DNA of 64,000 nt, from positions 1 to 64,000 of the forward strand of contig CAJKUH010000005.1 of the NCBI GenBank assembly GCA_905203045.1. Direction: 5' to 3'. Every line of letters begins with the position of its first letter. Within the stretch, counting starts at the first letter, position 1. Positions 37,174-46,354 of this stretch are shown here, in pieces. Origin of the DNA: an uncultured Eggerthella sp. Its GTDB lineage: Bacteria > Actinomycetota > Coriobacteriia > Coriobacteriales > Eggerthellaceae. The position numbers and the translations under genes are program-made. Under the pieces are notes generated by a model. That model did no database searches and was not told the DNA's origin. It saw nothing but the letters and a program-made list of their open reading frames with translations.

Positions 37174-37824
37174 TTACAGGGCGCGGATCTTTTCAGCCAA
37201 CCAGTTGGCCCACTCCTCTACCCCTTCACCGCTGGTAGCGGAAATGGGGAAAATGGGCGCCTGCGGGTTCAGGTTGGCAATATGGTCGTAGAACAGGTCT
37301 TTGTCGAAGCTGAACACTGGCAGGGTGTCTACCTTGTTCAGGACGATGGCAGAAGATGCCTGGAACACACCTGGGTACTTCAGGGGCTTATCGTCGCCTT
37401 CCGGCACAGAAAGGATCATCGCCTTCATGTTCTCGCCCAGGTCGAAATCGGTGGGACATACCAGGTTACCCACATTTTCAATGATGATAAGGTCGAGCTT
37501 GTCCAAATCGAGCACGTCAACGGCGCGGCGAATCATATCGCTTTCCAAGTGGCACGCACCGCCGGTATTGATCTGCACGGCGGCAATGCCCTGCGCCTTG
37601 ATCTTCTCGGAGTCAACGGAAGAGGCGATATCGCCTTCGATAACCGCGATGTTGAATTCGTCGCGCAGCGCTTCAATAGTTGCCAGAATGGTAGACGTCT
37701 TGCCAGAGCCGGGCGAGGCCAGCAAGTCCAACACGAATACCTTCTTTTCAGCGAACAGCTCGCGATTGCTTTTCGCGAGTTTGTCGTTCTTGTCGAGGAT
37801 AGGTTGTTTCATATCAATCTGCAT
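37174..37824 (-). CDS. hypB: Hydrogenase nickel-incorporation GTPase HypB
   Basis: 216 residues. P-loop DLLASPGSGKTSTI (~34-47), switch VIEGDIASSVDSEKI, the metal-site motif NTGGACHLESDMI, and IIIENVGNLVCPTDFDLGE and VLNKVDTLP. It lacks the N-terminal His-rich nickel store of some HypB proteins. It inserts nickel into [NiFe]-hydrogenase with HypA. Start after GGAGGCAATCA. It follows hypA in the tat-hyp cluster; no hydrogenase gene is in the window. Confidence 0.96.
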   Translation of the reverse strand: MQIDMKQPILDKNDKLAKSNRELFAEKKVFVLDLLASPGSGKTSTILATIEALRDEFNIAVIEGDIASSVDSEKIKAQGIAAVQINTGGACHLESDMIRRAVDVLDLDKLDLIIIENVGNLVCPTDFDLGENMKAMILSVPEGDDKPLKYPGVFQASSAIVLNKVDTLPVFSFDKDLFYDHIANLNPQAPIFPISATSGEGVEEWANWLAEKIRAL

Positions 37825-37948
37825 TGATTGCCTCCATTACGTTTGGAACGTCCACATCTTGCAGGTGCTCAACAGGGATAATCCCTTTGAGCGAAACCAA
37901 ATGGGCAGTTCAACCTTATTAGGCTCAATTCACCCGAAACGGACTACC

Positions 37949-38338
37949 TTAACGGGCACCTTGAGCGCCAGGCTCTTCGCCTTCGTCTTCATCGGGAATG
38001 TCCACTTCAATCGAATCGATGCGCATTTCCTTGCCGGCAATAAGCTGCGTGAACCCGCTACCGCACTTCGGACATGTTACGTGGTAGCGGTCGTGCGTGT
38101 ATTCGTTGCCGCACTCAAGGCACGTGCTCACCGGCTGGATCATGCTGATCTTGAACTCGGCTCCTTCGCACATGGTACCTTCGGAAAGCGCCTCGAAGGC
38201 AAAACGCAGCGCGTCTTCAACCGCTTCCGTCATCACGCCAACGGAAAGATCGATTTCCAGCACCTTGTCGGCACCGGCGTTGCGGGCTGCCTCTTCGACC
38301 GATTCCAGAACACCCGTCATGATTCCAAGCTCGTGCAT
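37949..38338 (-). CDS. hypA: Hydrogenase maturation nickel metallochaperone HypA
   Basis: 129 residues from MHELGIMTGVL, the invariant Met-His-Glu nickel site; the longer frame starts 11 codons earlier. Zinc motif CLECG...CPKCG (~76-97), and an acidic C-terminal tail (DEDEGEEPG). Works with HypB in nickel delivery. The stop of tatC lies 3 nt upstream, so the two are probably co-transcribed; many [NiFe]-hydrogenases are Tat substrates. Confidence 0.95.
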   Translation of the reverse strand: MHELGIMTGVLESVEEAARNAGADKVLEIDLSVGVMTEAVEDALRFAFEALSEGTMCEGAEFKISMIQPVSTCLECGNEYTHDRYHVTCPKCGSGFTQLIAGKEMRIDSIEVDIPDEDEGEEPGAQGAR

Positions 38339-38340
38339 AG

Positions 38341-39207
38341 TTACCTGCCTTCGCTTTCCTCGTCGCCCCACAGGTGCTCTTGGTAGCGCTTCTTCATGTC
38401 TTTGAGTTCAGCACGCGCCTCTTCCGCTTCAAGTGCTTCTGCCTTTTCGGCTTCTTCCTTGCTCTTGATACGGCGGCGAAGGCCAATGCGGGCAGCCAGC
38501 AAGCTAATTTCGTACAGCACCACCATGGCAGCGAACATCAGGCCCATGGTAACCGGCGAAGCATCAGGGGTTACCGCTGCGGAGAACACCAGCAAGCCCA
38601 CATACACGCCGCGCCAGCTAGCACGCAACTTCTTGTACGGCACCACACCGAACATCACCAGGTAAAACACCACCAGCGGCATCTCGAAGCCGATGCCGAA
38701 GCCCAGCTCGAACTTGATGATGATATCTACCCACTGGCCTGCTTCGGGCAAGATGGTGGCAAAGCCTGAGGCTTGGTCGGTCAGCCACTGAAACGCTGGG
38801 TTCAAGATAACGCAGTAGCAGAACACCGTGCCGATGATGAACAGAGCCAATGCAGCAACGAACGTTGGCAAAAACCACTTGCGCTCGCGCGGCTTCAAAG
38901 CAGGCAGGAAAAACGCCAGGATCTGCCACAGCGTAATGGGAGCCGTTGCCACCACAGCAGTCCACAGTGCCACGCTGATGCGCACGGCAAAAGCGTCGAA
39001 AGCGCCCAACACGTTGAGCATCACATCACCGTTGCCGTCAGTGGGCATGAACTCAGCCACGGGGGCAAGCAGGAACTGCACCACAGTGCCGGTGGAAAGG
39101 TAGAACACGCAGGTTGCCACTACCAAGCACACAATGATGCGCACAAGGCGCATGCGCAGCTCGCCCAAGTGTTCCATAAGCGACATACGCGCCGGTCCGA
39201 TTGCCAT
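38341..39207 (-). CDS. tatC: Sec-independent translocase subunit TatC
   Basis: 288 residues, six membrane segments. SLMEHLGELRMRLVR is the conserved cytoplasmic N-terminus that binds twin-arginine signals; P-A-L-K-P-R-E-R-K and FELGFGIGFEMPLVVF (the conserved Glu in TM4 region) follow. The C-terminus is a long charged extension (~45 residues: KSKEEAEKAEALEAEEARAE). Just downstream of tatA/B (3-nt gap). Confidence 0.95.
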   Translation of the reverse strand: MAIGPARMSLMEHLGELRMRLVRIIVCLVVATCVFYLSTGTVVQFLLAPVAEFMPTDGNGDVMLNVLGAFDAFAVRISVALWTAVVATAPITLWQILAFFLPALKPRERKWFLPTFVAALALFIIGTVFCYCVILNPAFQWLTDQASGFATILPEAGQWVDIIIKFELGFGIGFEMPLVVFYLVMFGVVPYKKLRASWRGVYVGLLVFSAAVTPDASPVTMGLMFAAMVVLYEISLLAARIGLRRRIKSKEEAEKAEALEAEEARAELKDMKKRYQEHLWGDEESEGR

Positions 39208-39210
39208 ACG

Positions 39211-39750
39211 CTATTCGCCTCCCTTCGGAGCTGCATCCTGCATCTGAGCAGCACGGGGAGCTGGCTTCACCGGCTTGGTGCCGAACAGCTCGTCGGGAGT
39301 AAGAGCAGGTGTCTTAGGGGCGGGCTTGGCAGGCTTGGGGGCCGGCTTTGCAGCAGCGCCATCGGCGGAACCATCCACCTGCGCGTTCTGCTTTTCCAGC
39401 TCTTCGGCCTTCTTCGCCGCTTCTTCCTTCATAGCAGCGCGGTTTGCCTCGATTTCCTGACGCTTCAAGCGCTCGGCGCGTTCCTTATCATAGCGGGCCT
39501 TGCGCTCGGCAAACGTCTCCTGAGACGCATGGGGCGCAGGCTTCGAAGACCCTGTAGCACCTTTTTTTGTGCCTGCGTCAGGGTCCAAAACCTCGTCGTT
39601 GATAACCGCTTTCATCTCTTCCTGCGCCTTCTTGAACTTGTTAAGCGCAGCGCCCAACGTTTTCGCTATTTGAGGTAGCTTGTCGGGGCCGAAGATCAAG
39701 AACGCGAACAGCAAGATTATGAACAGCTCAAAGCCGCCAATGCCGAACAC
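39211..39750 (-). CDS. TatA/TatB-family translocase subunit
   Basis: 179 residues from GTG, with AAGGAAG upstream. N-terminal helix GGFELFIILLFAFLIFGPDKL, with the FGP hinge, then the amphipathic helix AKTLGAALNKFKKAQEEMK. A long Lys/Glu- then Pro/Ala-rich tail follows. TatA and TatB share this layout; the Glu at position 8 and the length lean to TatB, the FKKA helix to TatA. It is the only such gene here, next to tatC, so it may serve both roles. Confidence 0.9.
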   Translation of the reverse strand: MFGIGGFELFIILLFAFLIFGPDKLPQIAKTLGAALNKFKKAQEEMKAVINDEVLDPDAGTKKGATGSSKPAPHASQETFAERKARYDKERAERLKRQEIEANRAAMKEEAAKKAEELEKQNAQVDGSADGAAAKPAPKPAKPAPKTPALTPDELFGTKPVKPAPRAAQMQDAAPKGGE

Positions 39751-39818
39751 GTGAACTTCCTTATCTCTTTACCTCGCCCAGCCATAGCGGCGGACGGTAC
39801 ATGGCTTGCTGATTGCGC

Positions 39819-40022
39819 TTACTGGTTCCCACCCAGGAACATAAGACCCATAGTGGGAAGAGACAGCGCCAGAATCAAAATGACGCACACCGCGATAACG
39901 AAAACGCGCTTGATAAGCTCATCGCGCTTTTTCTTCTCCTCTTCGATGCGCTTGCGTTCCAAGGCGCGCTCTTCACGCTCCTTGAGCTGCTTTGCCGTCA
40001 TCTTCTGTTTGCCTTTAGCCAT
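39819..40022 (-). CDS. Small single-pass membrane protein
   Basis: 67 residues: a highly charged Lys/Glu N-terminal helix (KQLKEREERALERKRIEEEK), then one transmembrane segment (VFVIAVCVILILALSLPTMG). No known domain. It lies between the amidohydrolase-like gene and tatA/B, in the same direction, so it may be an accessory in the Tat operon; function unknown. Confidence 0.75.
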   Translation of the reverse strand: MAKGKQKMTAKQLKEREERALERKRIEEEKKKRDELIKRVFVIAVCVILILALSLPTMGLMFLGGNQ

Positions 40023-40119
40023 GTAATCTCTTCTCTGAATGTGTGGTCACCTTAACGCACGGCGCGCAAGAATACACCCCTCTTTTCGACCAGAGGAGCC
40101 AATGCGGCCTGCGGCTAGC

Positions 40120-41472
40120 TTAGGAGCGCAGGCGGCCGCGAATCTCAAGGACGTGGGCGATGTTCTTGGCAACTTCGCCTGCCACGTGCAAACGGCCACG
40201 TTCGTAGAGAACCTTGCCATCAACCATGGTCATGGAAACGTCGCCGTTGCCTACCGAGCCCAAAAGCGCCGAAACTGGATCGGACGTGGGCGTGGAGTGC
40301 GAGCCGGAAAGATCGACTGCAACGATGTCGGCGCGCTTGCCTACTTCGAGCGAACCTACCTTGTCGTCGATGCGCAGCGCCTGAGCGGCACGCAGCGTGC
40401 CCATCTCCATCAGCGTCTTCGAATCGAGGAATTCACCGGTAAGCGCACGCTGGATAAACAGTTCCATACGCATTTCGCCGAAGATATCCATGGAATCGAT
40501 GGAGGCAGGAGCGCCCGTGCCCAGGCCGACGCGCATGCCAGAACGCAGGTACTCGCTTACCGGCGCCACACCCATGCCCAGCTGGGCATTCAGGCTGGGG
40601 CATGCGCACACGGCAACGTCGTAATCGCGCAAATGCCTGATATCTTCGTCGTTCACGCGCACACCGTAAACGATCATCACGTTTTCCGCTTCGAACAAAC
40701 CCCAGTTCAACACGTAGTTCACCGGCGTTGCGGAAGTGGGCAGCCATGGCGGAACTTCCATGAAGCCCTGCAGGCCCAGATCGTCGTCGAGGCCGGAAGG
40801 AGCACCGTACTTCACGAACTTGTACTCTTCGTTGCTGCCCGCCAAGTCCATGGCAATGGGAAGGTCGCCGTTTTCCGTGGCGTACTTGGCAACACTGCGG
40901 TACAGCTCGGGGTTGCACTCGTATACCGGAGCCGGGGCAACACCCAGCGAAATGCGGTCGGAGTCAATGTCTTGCGACCACTTCTCCAAGTCGCTGTCGG
41001 CTTTCTTGATGGCATAGTTCACCAGGCGCTTGTCGATGGCACCTGCCTCACGGTAGAACACGCCGCGAAGACCAAGCTTCTGAGCCGCAGAAACGCTAGC
41101 GCCCGTAGCCGTGATGTCGGCTACCGTGGTAACGCCCGAGGAAAGCGACTCCAAACCACCCAGGAAGGCGGAATCGTATGCTTCCGCATAGGAAATGCGC
41201 TTGCGCAAAGCGGCGATTTCCTTGCGCCAGGAAACAAAGGGCAGGTCGTGCACCAAGCCGCGGAACACGGCATCTTCCATGCGAGCATGCAAGTCGATAA
41301 AGCCCGGGGTAAGCGCTGCCATGCCGAAGTCTTTCACTTCTTCATTGGGATAACGCAGGCGCATCATCTCTGCATCGCCGATGTCGGCAATGGCTCCGTC
41401 TTTGACGAAAACAGCGCCATGTTCGATAGGCTCAGACGAAACCGGAACAACATATTCAGCGATCAGTAGCAT
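40120..41472 (-). CDS. Degenerate amidohydrolase (aminodeoxyfutalosine deaminase-like fold)
   Basis: 450 residues; the start at 41472 is preferred because AGGAGG is six nt upstream (an ATG at 41478 directly abuts it). The overall sequence follows the SsnA/MtaD amidohydrolases, closest in pattern to aminodeoxyfutalosine deaminase (TPGFIDLHARMED; FRGLVHDLPFVSWRKEI; SSGVTTVADI). The metal site is gone: the HxH motif reads His62-Ala-Arg64, the His of IHLAE is Asp209, the next His is Tyr269, and the GTD Asp is Gly320. Divergent from menG with a shared 165-bp promoter gap. Possibly a pseudoenzyme. Confidence 0.8.
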   Translation of the reverse strand: MLLIAEYVVPVSSEPIEHGAVFVKDGAIADIGDAEMMRLRYPNEEVKDFGMAALTPGFIDLHARMEDAVFRGLVHDLPFVSWRKEIAALRKRISYAEAYDSAFLGGLESLSSGVTTVADITATGASVSAAQKLGLRGVFYREAGAIDKRLVNYAIKKADSDLEKWSQDIDSDRISLGVAPAPVYECNPELYRSVAKYATENGDLPIAMDLAGSNEEYKFVKYGAPSGLDDDLGLQGFMEVPPWLPTSATPVNYVLNWGLFEAENVMIVYGVRVNDEDIRHLRDYDVAVCACPSLNAQLGMGVAPVSEYLRSGMRVGLGTGAPASIDSMDIFGEMRMELFIQRALTGEFLDSKTLMEMGTLRAAQALRIDDKVGSLEVGKRADIVAVDLSGSHSTPTSDPVSALLGSVGNGDVSMTMVDGKVLYERGRLHVAGEVAKNIAHVLEIRGRLRS

Positions 41473-41584
41473 GCGCATCCTCCTGATAGAGTAATTCTTT
41501 GCAATGATAGCATTGCCGCGTTTATATCATGCCGTTTTTCACAGACCCCTAACGAGCAAGATGCGCAAGCGCGGTGTTCTTGTC

Positions 41585-41590
41585 TATAAT
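41585..41590 (+). promoter_or_regulatory. menG promoter -10
   Basis: Perfect TATAAT, ~47 nt before the menG start; a weak -35 (TGCGCA) lies 17 nt upstream. Confidence 0.5.
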
Positions 41591-41637
41591 CAGCTAACGC
41601 ATACAGCATTACTACGTATATAAGGACGCGATAGCGC

Positions 41638-42408
41638 ATGAGCAATGCCCCCGAAAAGCAGGCAGACCATTCCATCGACACCGCCACGGGCCAAGAGGCA
41701 CCGGCCGAGCTGTCTTCAGCACGTGTGAAGAAGATCTTCACCGACATTGCCTGGAAATACGAGCGCTTCAACAAGCTTTCCAGCTTCGGGCAGTACCGCA
41801 GCTGGCTGCGCACGCTCATCGACAAATCGCCCATCACGAAAGACACGCTGATGCTCGACATCGCCGGCGGCACGGGCGACGTTACCTTTACCGCCTGCGC
41901 GCGCAAGAAGCCGAAGAGCATTATCCTTTCCGACTACACACCCGCCATGCTGGAAGTGGCGCAAAGCCGCCTTGATAGTGGCGAGGCAAACGGGGTTCCC
42001 GTAGAGCTTGCCGTGGTCGATGGGCAGGATATCCCCTACGAAGATGAATCGTTCGATGTGATTACCATGTCGTATGGCATCCGTAACATGCCCGAACGCG
42101 AGCGCGCGCTTTCGGAGATGTACCGCGTGTTGAAGCCTGGCGGAGCCTTGTGCGTGCTGGAGTTTTCCACCCCGCCCAACCCGCTTATGCGCTTCGGATA
42201 CAACCTGTACCTACGTTGGGGCATTCCCGCATGGGGCAAGATCGTTACTGGCGATGCATCAGGGTTCGTGTATCTGGCGAAGTCTATCAAGGCCTTCCCC
42301 AACCAGGAAGGGTTTTCGCGCATGCTGAAAGATGCAGGCTTTTCGCGCGTGGAGTACACCAACGTCACATTCGGCGTTGCCGCCGTGCACATCGCGTACA
42401 AGGAGTAG
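41638..42408 (+). CDS. menG: Demethylmenaquinone methyltransferase (UbiE/MenG)
   Basis: 256 residues. SAM-binding motif MLDIAGGTGDVTF (~80-92), upstream YERFNKLSSFGQYRSWLR, then SYGIRNMPERERALSEMYRVLKPGG and the C-terminal VHIAYKE. It methylates the quinone ring in the last step of menaquinone synthesis. Start after AAGGACG. Divergent from the amidohydrolase-like gene; single gene. Confidence 0.93.
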   Translation: MSNAPEKQADHSIDTATGQEAPAELSSARVKKIFTDIAWKYERFNKLSSFGQYRSWLRTLIDKSPITKDTLMLDIAGGTGDVTFTACARKKPKSIILSDYTPAMLEVAQSRLDSGEANGVPVELAVVDGQDIPYEDESFDVITMSYGIRNMPERERALSEMYRVLKPGGALCVLEFSTPPNPLMRFGYNLYLRWGIPAWGKIVTGDASGFVYLAKSIKAFPNQEGFSRMLKDAGFSRVEYTNVTFGVAAVHIAYKE

Positions 42409-42596
42409 CGTCAAATCGGGCCCCGTTGTGGCAATTTTGGGACCTAAAAATACGACGCTTGCAGCAATGAAGCACTGCTGATGCCGTTTTATCAGCATAT
42501 TTTCTTCGTTTCAGCCTTTAAGAGCCGCTCTTTTCCCATCCGCATCGTACTTTCGGGGCATTTTTTGCCAAATCACCGCCAAATTCCAACGCAAAC

Positions 42597-42636
42597 AAAA
42601 AAGCGCGCTTGCAGGACAATCACGCAAGCGCGCTTT
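42597..42636 (-). terminator. Terminator after the flavin reductase gene
   Basis: AAAGCGCGCTTGC / GCAAGCGCGCTTT stem, T-run on the minus strand. It also closes the otherwise gene-free stretch 42409-42658. Confidence 0.9.
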
Positions 42637-42658
42637 GCTATGCATACTGCCGCGAAAG

Positions 42659-43183
42659 CTACTCGATAACGTAGGCCGCAACAATTTCCGCGTAATAGGC
42701 GGTGTGCTTGTTGGGGCCACCCAGAGCCTCTTCGGTGGGATACCATTTCTCGACATCAGCGGCATCAAGGTTCGCCAAATCCTGCTCCTGCTTGAACAGT
42801 ACGCGGCATTCCAGGGTAAGGGGAAGCTCGCGGATGCCCGGCACCTGCACCTTTTCTGGTTCTTCCAGCGTAAAGCCCAGCTCGGCGATCTTGTCCATGT
42901 CGCGGCCCGACTTTGCACCACATACAGCCGTGATCTTCTTGTCGAACTCACCCATGGGGAGGTTAACCGTGAACTCACCGGTGGCATCCAGGAATTCCTT
43001 GGTATAACGGCTTTCACGCACGTACGTGATAAACAGGGGCTTGCCCCATTCGATTGCCATACCGCCCCAGCTGATGGTCATGGTGTTAACCTGACCATCT
43101 TTTTTAGTGGTAAGCAGAACGGCATCATTTACCTTCTGCATGATTTCGCCAGCATGCTCGATAACGTTGATGGAACGCTTCAT
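42659..43183 (-). CDS. Flavin-reductase-domain (flavoredoxin-like) protein
   Basis: 174 residues. FMN-binding split-barrel: VNTMTISWGGMAIEWGKP, then FITYVRESRYTKEFLDAT and FTVNLPMGEFDKKITAVCGAKSG. Resembles the flavoredoxin / flavin reductase-like FMN-binding group in anaerobes. No partner oxygenase is near. A perfect TATAAT lies upstream. Start after AAAGGAGAAAC. Confidence 0.88.
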   Translation of the reverse strand: MKRSINVIEHAGEIMQKVNDAVLLTTKKDGQVNTMTISWGGMAIEWGKPLFITYVRESRYTKEFLDATGEFTVNLPMGEFDKKITAVCGAKSGRDMDKIAELGFTLEEPEKVQVPGIRELPLTLECRVLFKQEQDLANLDAADVEKWYPTEEALGGPNKHTAYYAEIVAAYVIE

Positions 43184-43213
43184 TGTTTCTCCTTTACGCA
43201 GTTTTCACAGTTG

Positions 43214-43219
43214 ATTATA
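43214..43219 (-). promoter_or_regulatory. Flavin reductase -10 box
   Basis: TATAAT on the minus strand, 31 nt before the start; no good -35 at the right distance. Confidence 0.4.
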
Positions 43220-43430
43220 GCGAACAAGGTGTCGGTTACTTTCAACTTGCCTGTTTGCCGAAGCGGGCAGGGCAAACCCTGGCACCCCGAATTGGCTCGA
43301 GGCAGCTGACAGCCATGCTTCGCACATCAAGGCAAACCTTGGAAAGGGAGCCGGGATGCCCCCAGAAAGGGCTATGGGACACCAAGCCCAGCCGCAGTAC
43401 CGGCCCGTTTCGCCAATTAAAGCGGTGAGA

Positions 43431-45836
43431 TCAATATGCCTCGTCGAGCGGAGCATGCGCCTTCACATCGCAGTCCAAATCGAAGAACTTATGCTGCTGA
43501 TAGCGATGCAGCCCCACCAGAGCGATCATGGCAGCGTTATCGGTGCAGGCAGAAAGCGGCGGCATGGTTAGGCGCACGCCCATCTGCTGGCACATTGCCT
43601 CGTAAGCCGCCCGAAGCTCGGGGTTGGCAGCAACACCGCCGCCAAGGCAGAATTCCTTGGCGCCCGTTTGCTGAAGCGCCGTACGCGCCTTCGCCACCTG
43701 TACGTCGATAACGGCAGCCTGGAAGCTTGCCGCCACATCGGCTTGGTTGATTTCGCGGCCTGCCTGGCGCTCTTTTTGCAGGTACGTCATCACCGAGGTT
43801 TTTAAGCCCGAAAGAGAGAACTGCAAATCGCCCGAATGTAACAGCGCGCGCGGGAACCGCACCGCCTTGGGGTTGCCCTTTTCCGCCAAGGCGGAGATAA
43901 GCGGGCCGCCCGGATAACCGAGCCCCATGGCTTTCGCCACCTTGTCGAACGCTTCGCCCACCGCGTCGTCGAGCGTAGACCCAAGCGTGGTGTAATCGCC
44001 CCAGTCCTTCACGTGCACCAACATGGTGTGGCCGCCTGACACCAGCGAAACCACCATGGGCGGCTTGATGTCAGGGCAGGCAATCTTGTTCGCGTACAGA
44101 TGCCCCTCCAAGTGGTTCACGCCAATAAGGGGCACATCGCACGCCCATGCCAGGCCCTTGGCAAACGCCAGGCCCACCACCAAAGCGCCCACCAAACCTG
44201 GCGCATACGTTACCGAAACCGCCGCCAAATCATTCCAGGAAAGGTCAGCGCGGCCAGTACGTTCACGTGCCTGAGCCAAACACTCGATTGCCACGCCGCC
44301 AATAGCCTCGATGTGCTTGCGGCTGGCAATTTCGGGGACCACTCCACCGAAGCGGGAATGGAAATCGATTTGAGACGCCACCACATCGGAGACGATAGTA
44401 CCCGCCTCGTCGATAAGGGCAGCAGCGGTTTCGTCGCACGAAGACTCCAAGGCCAAAATAAGCTTGCCAGAAAGGGGCACACGCTCCCCTTCCGCTTCGG
44501 TAGCCTTCGCTGCAGCTGCATTCAGGCGCAGCTCCATGCCCGCCACATCGTGTTCGGCAACAGGAAGCGGGCCTGAGTAAATGCAGGCATCTTCCCTATC
44601 GGAATAGTAGTGCGGGCGTGTGCCGATGCACTTCAGGCCCAAGCGCTCATAGAACGCATGGGCGCCTGTGTTCGACGCACGGACCTCAAGCGTCATTTCC
44701 TTAGCACCCAAATCGCGCGCATCAAGAGCAATACGCGCCAGCAATTCCTGCGCGATGCCCTGGCGGCGATAGGCAGGGTCGGAGGCCACCTTCAGCAGCT
44801 GCACCTGTCCGTCGTTGACCCAACCGCCAGCGTACCCCACCAACTTTGCCTCGCCGACATTGACCGTGCGCTTGCGCGTGTCGGCCACCTCGTACGCCGC
44901 CCACCAGGTGCGGTCGGCGCGCGGCAATTCGTCGAGCACCTGTTCGGCATTCCAAGCGTCCGTTCCCATGACCTGGGATTCCAACGCCGCAACCGCCGGT
45001 GCCCACACCGCTTCAAGGGGCTGGTAGCGAATCACCGATCCGCCTTGGACACCCGATTCCAAGTCTTTGATATCAAGGACATTGGCTGCTTTGTCCTGTT
45101 TGGCGAATTTGATGCGCTCATGTTCTTCGGCATCGGAAAGGCGCGTGTACACCGGCAAGAGCGCGCATGGGTCGCCCAACGACTGGTTATCAGGATCGAA
45201 AGTACCTTCCGACCAGGCGCTTTGCGCAGCAAGAAGCAGGCCAAGTCCAGCTGGATAACGTTCTTCTTCCCCGGCAATCTCTCCGCACCCTGCGCATAGA
45301 TCGGCGTATTTTTTCAGCGCATCGCCCACAATACGTTGCGACGCATCCGCTCCAAGCCATTCGGGAAGAGCGGCAGCTTTCATAACAATGTCCGCATTCA
45401 AGCGCTCAATGCCCGCTTCGGCAATGCGGTAGCGCACAGGATACACTTCCTTGCGCATAGCATCGCCCAGCACCACTACCGAACCGCGCACGCCACGAGC
45501 CCACTGCTGCCACGCCTGCGCATCGGAGGTAGACACGCCGAACAGTGCAACGCCCAATCCGATGGCTACGCCCTTCGCACTGGCAAGGCAGATGCGCACA
45601 CCTGTAAACGACCCTGGGCCGCGCCCGCATACCACACAGGCAACTTCGCTGCGAGAAACACCATATTCGGCCAGCAGGGCATCAACTTCGGGAAGCAGCT
45701 TCTTGTTCGACGCGCGAAATGCCCCCACTTCGCGAGACGCAACGCATTCGATGGCTTTCTTGGCACGGTTCAGCCGACCCAGGCCAAGCGAAATCATTTC
45801 ATTGGCAGTATCGAAGGCAACTACGTAGTTCTTCAT
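43431..45836 (-). CDS. TsaB-RimI-TsaD fusion (t6A tRNA modification and N-acetyltransferase)
   Basis: 801 residues joining three proteins that are usually separate. TsaB (~1-215; CGRGPGSFTGVRICLASAKG), a GNAT acetyltransferase of RimI type (~270-425; VASDPAYRRQGIAQELLAR; EVRASNTGAHAFYERLGLK) and TsaD (~455-801; LALESSCDETAAALI, metal motif NHLEGHLYAN, VSLVSGGHTMLV, GGGVAANPELR). TsaB/TsaD transfer threonylcarbamoyl to A37 of ANN-decoding tRNAs; RimI acetylates ribosomal protein S18. TsaE lies 518 bp upstream. The TsaD His pair is present, so the enzyme should be active. Confidence 0.95.
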   Translation of the reverse strand: MKNYVVAFDTANEMISLGLGRLNRAKKAIECVASREVGAFRASNKKLLPEVDALLAEYGVSRSEVACVVCGRGPGSFTGVRICLASAKGVAIGLGVALFGVSTSDAQAWQQWARGVRGSVVVLGDAMRKEVYPVRYRIAEAGIERLNADIVMKAAALPEWLGADASQRIVGDALKKYADLCAGCGEIAGEEERYPAGLGLLLAAQSAWSEGTFDPDNQSLGDPCALLPVYTRLSDAEEHERIKFAKQDKAANVLDIKDLESGVQGGSVIRYQPLEAVWAPAVAALESQVMGTDAWNAEQVLDELPRADRTWWAAYEVADTRKRTVNVGEAKLVGYAGGWVNDGQVQLLKVASDPAYRRQGIAQELLARIALDARDLGAKEMTLEVRASNTGAHAFYERLGLKCIGTRPHYYSDREDACIYSGPLPVAEHDVAGMELRLNAAAAKATEAEGERVPLSGKLILALESSCDETAAALIDEAGTIVSDVVASQIDFHSRFGGVVPEIASRKHIEAIGGVAIECLAQARERTGRADLSWNDLAAVSVTYAPGLVGALVVGLAFAKGLAWACDVPLIGVNHLEGHLYANKIACPDIKPPMVVSLVSGGHTMLVHVKDWGDYTTLGSTLDDAVGEAFDKVAKAMGLGYPGGPLISALAEKGNPKAVRFPRALLHSGDLQFSLSGLKTSVMTYLQKERQAGREINQADVAASFQAAVIDVQVAKARTALQQTGAKEFCLGGGVAANPELRAAYEAMCQQMGVRLTMPPLSACTDNAAMIALVGLHRYQQHKFFDLDCDVKAHAPLDEAY

Positions 45837-46029
45837 GCAAATCCTGTTCTTGCAGGGTGTTTTGTTTCGATAGCTATCCTAGCGCAAGCCTTGCAAAACG
45901 GAAAAGCCAGCATGAGCCGCTTGTTCCATAAATAGTCTGGTTGAACATCGAACGGGCAAATGACTTCAGAGGTGAAACGCATCGCCTTAAAAGACGAACG
46001 CAGCACACCCAACATGCAAAATATTCACC

Positions 46030-46267
46030 TGGCAAAATAAGCCGAAACGTATGCTCCATCCGCTTTCTTTCGCGAATCCTTACGCTTCATGTCAGAAAAC
46101 GGGCCAAACGTATGCTTAATTCAGGATTCTTGGCAAAAATCGGCCTGTACGTATGCAAAACCGGAGGAAAACGGACGTGAAGCATACGTTTCGGCGCATC
46201 CTTGCCCCGAAGAGGGCAAAATCCCAAAGAAACGGCGGGCAATCACGCGTTTGGAGGATTTTTGCCA
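46030..46267 (+). repeat. Five-unit intergenic repeat element, copy B
   Basis: Units at 46030-46054, 46090-46115, 46131-46156 (forward) and 46182-46207, 46244-46267 (reverse), each of the TGGCAA...AAACGTATGC type. It is the counterpart of 25258-25496 in inverse orientation with the same spacing. It occupies most of the gene-free stretch 45837-46354 between tsaE and the tsaBD fusion gene. No coding frame. Confidence 0.8.
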
Positions 46268-46354
46268 TAGGAAGCTGCGCGGGCACCGGCCGCCCATGTA
46301 CTTGGAGGCCAGCCCGCCATCAAGCGAAGAGCATCAACAACGACGCACCTGCAA

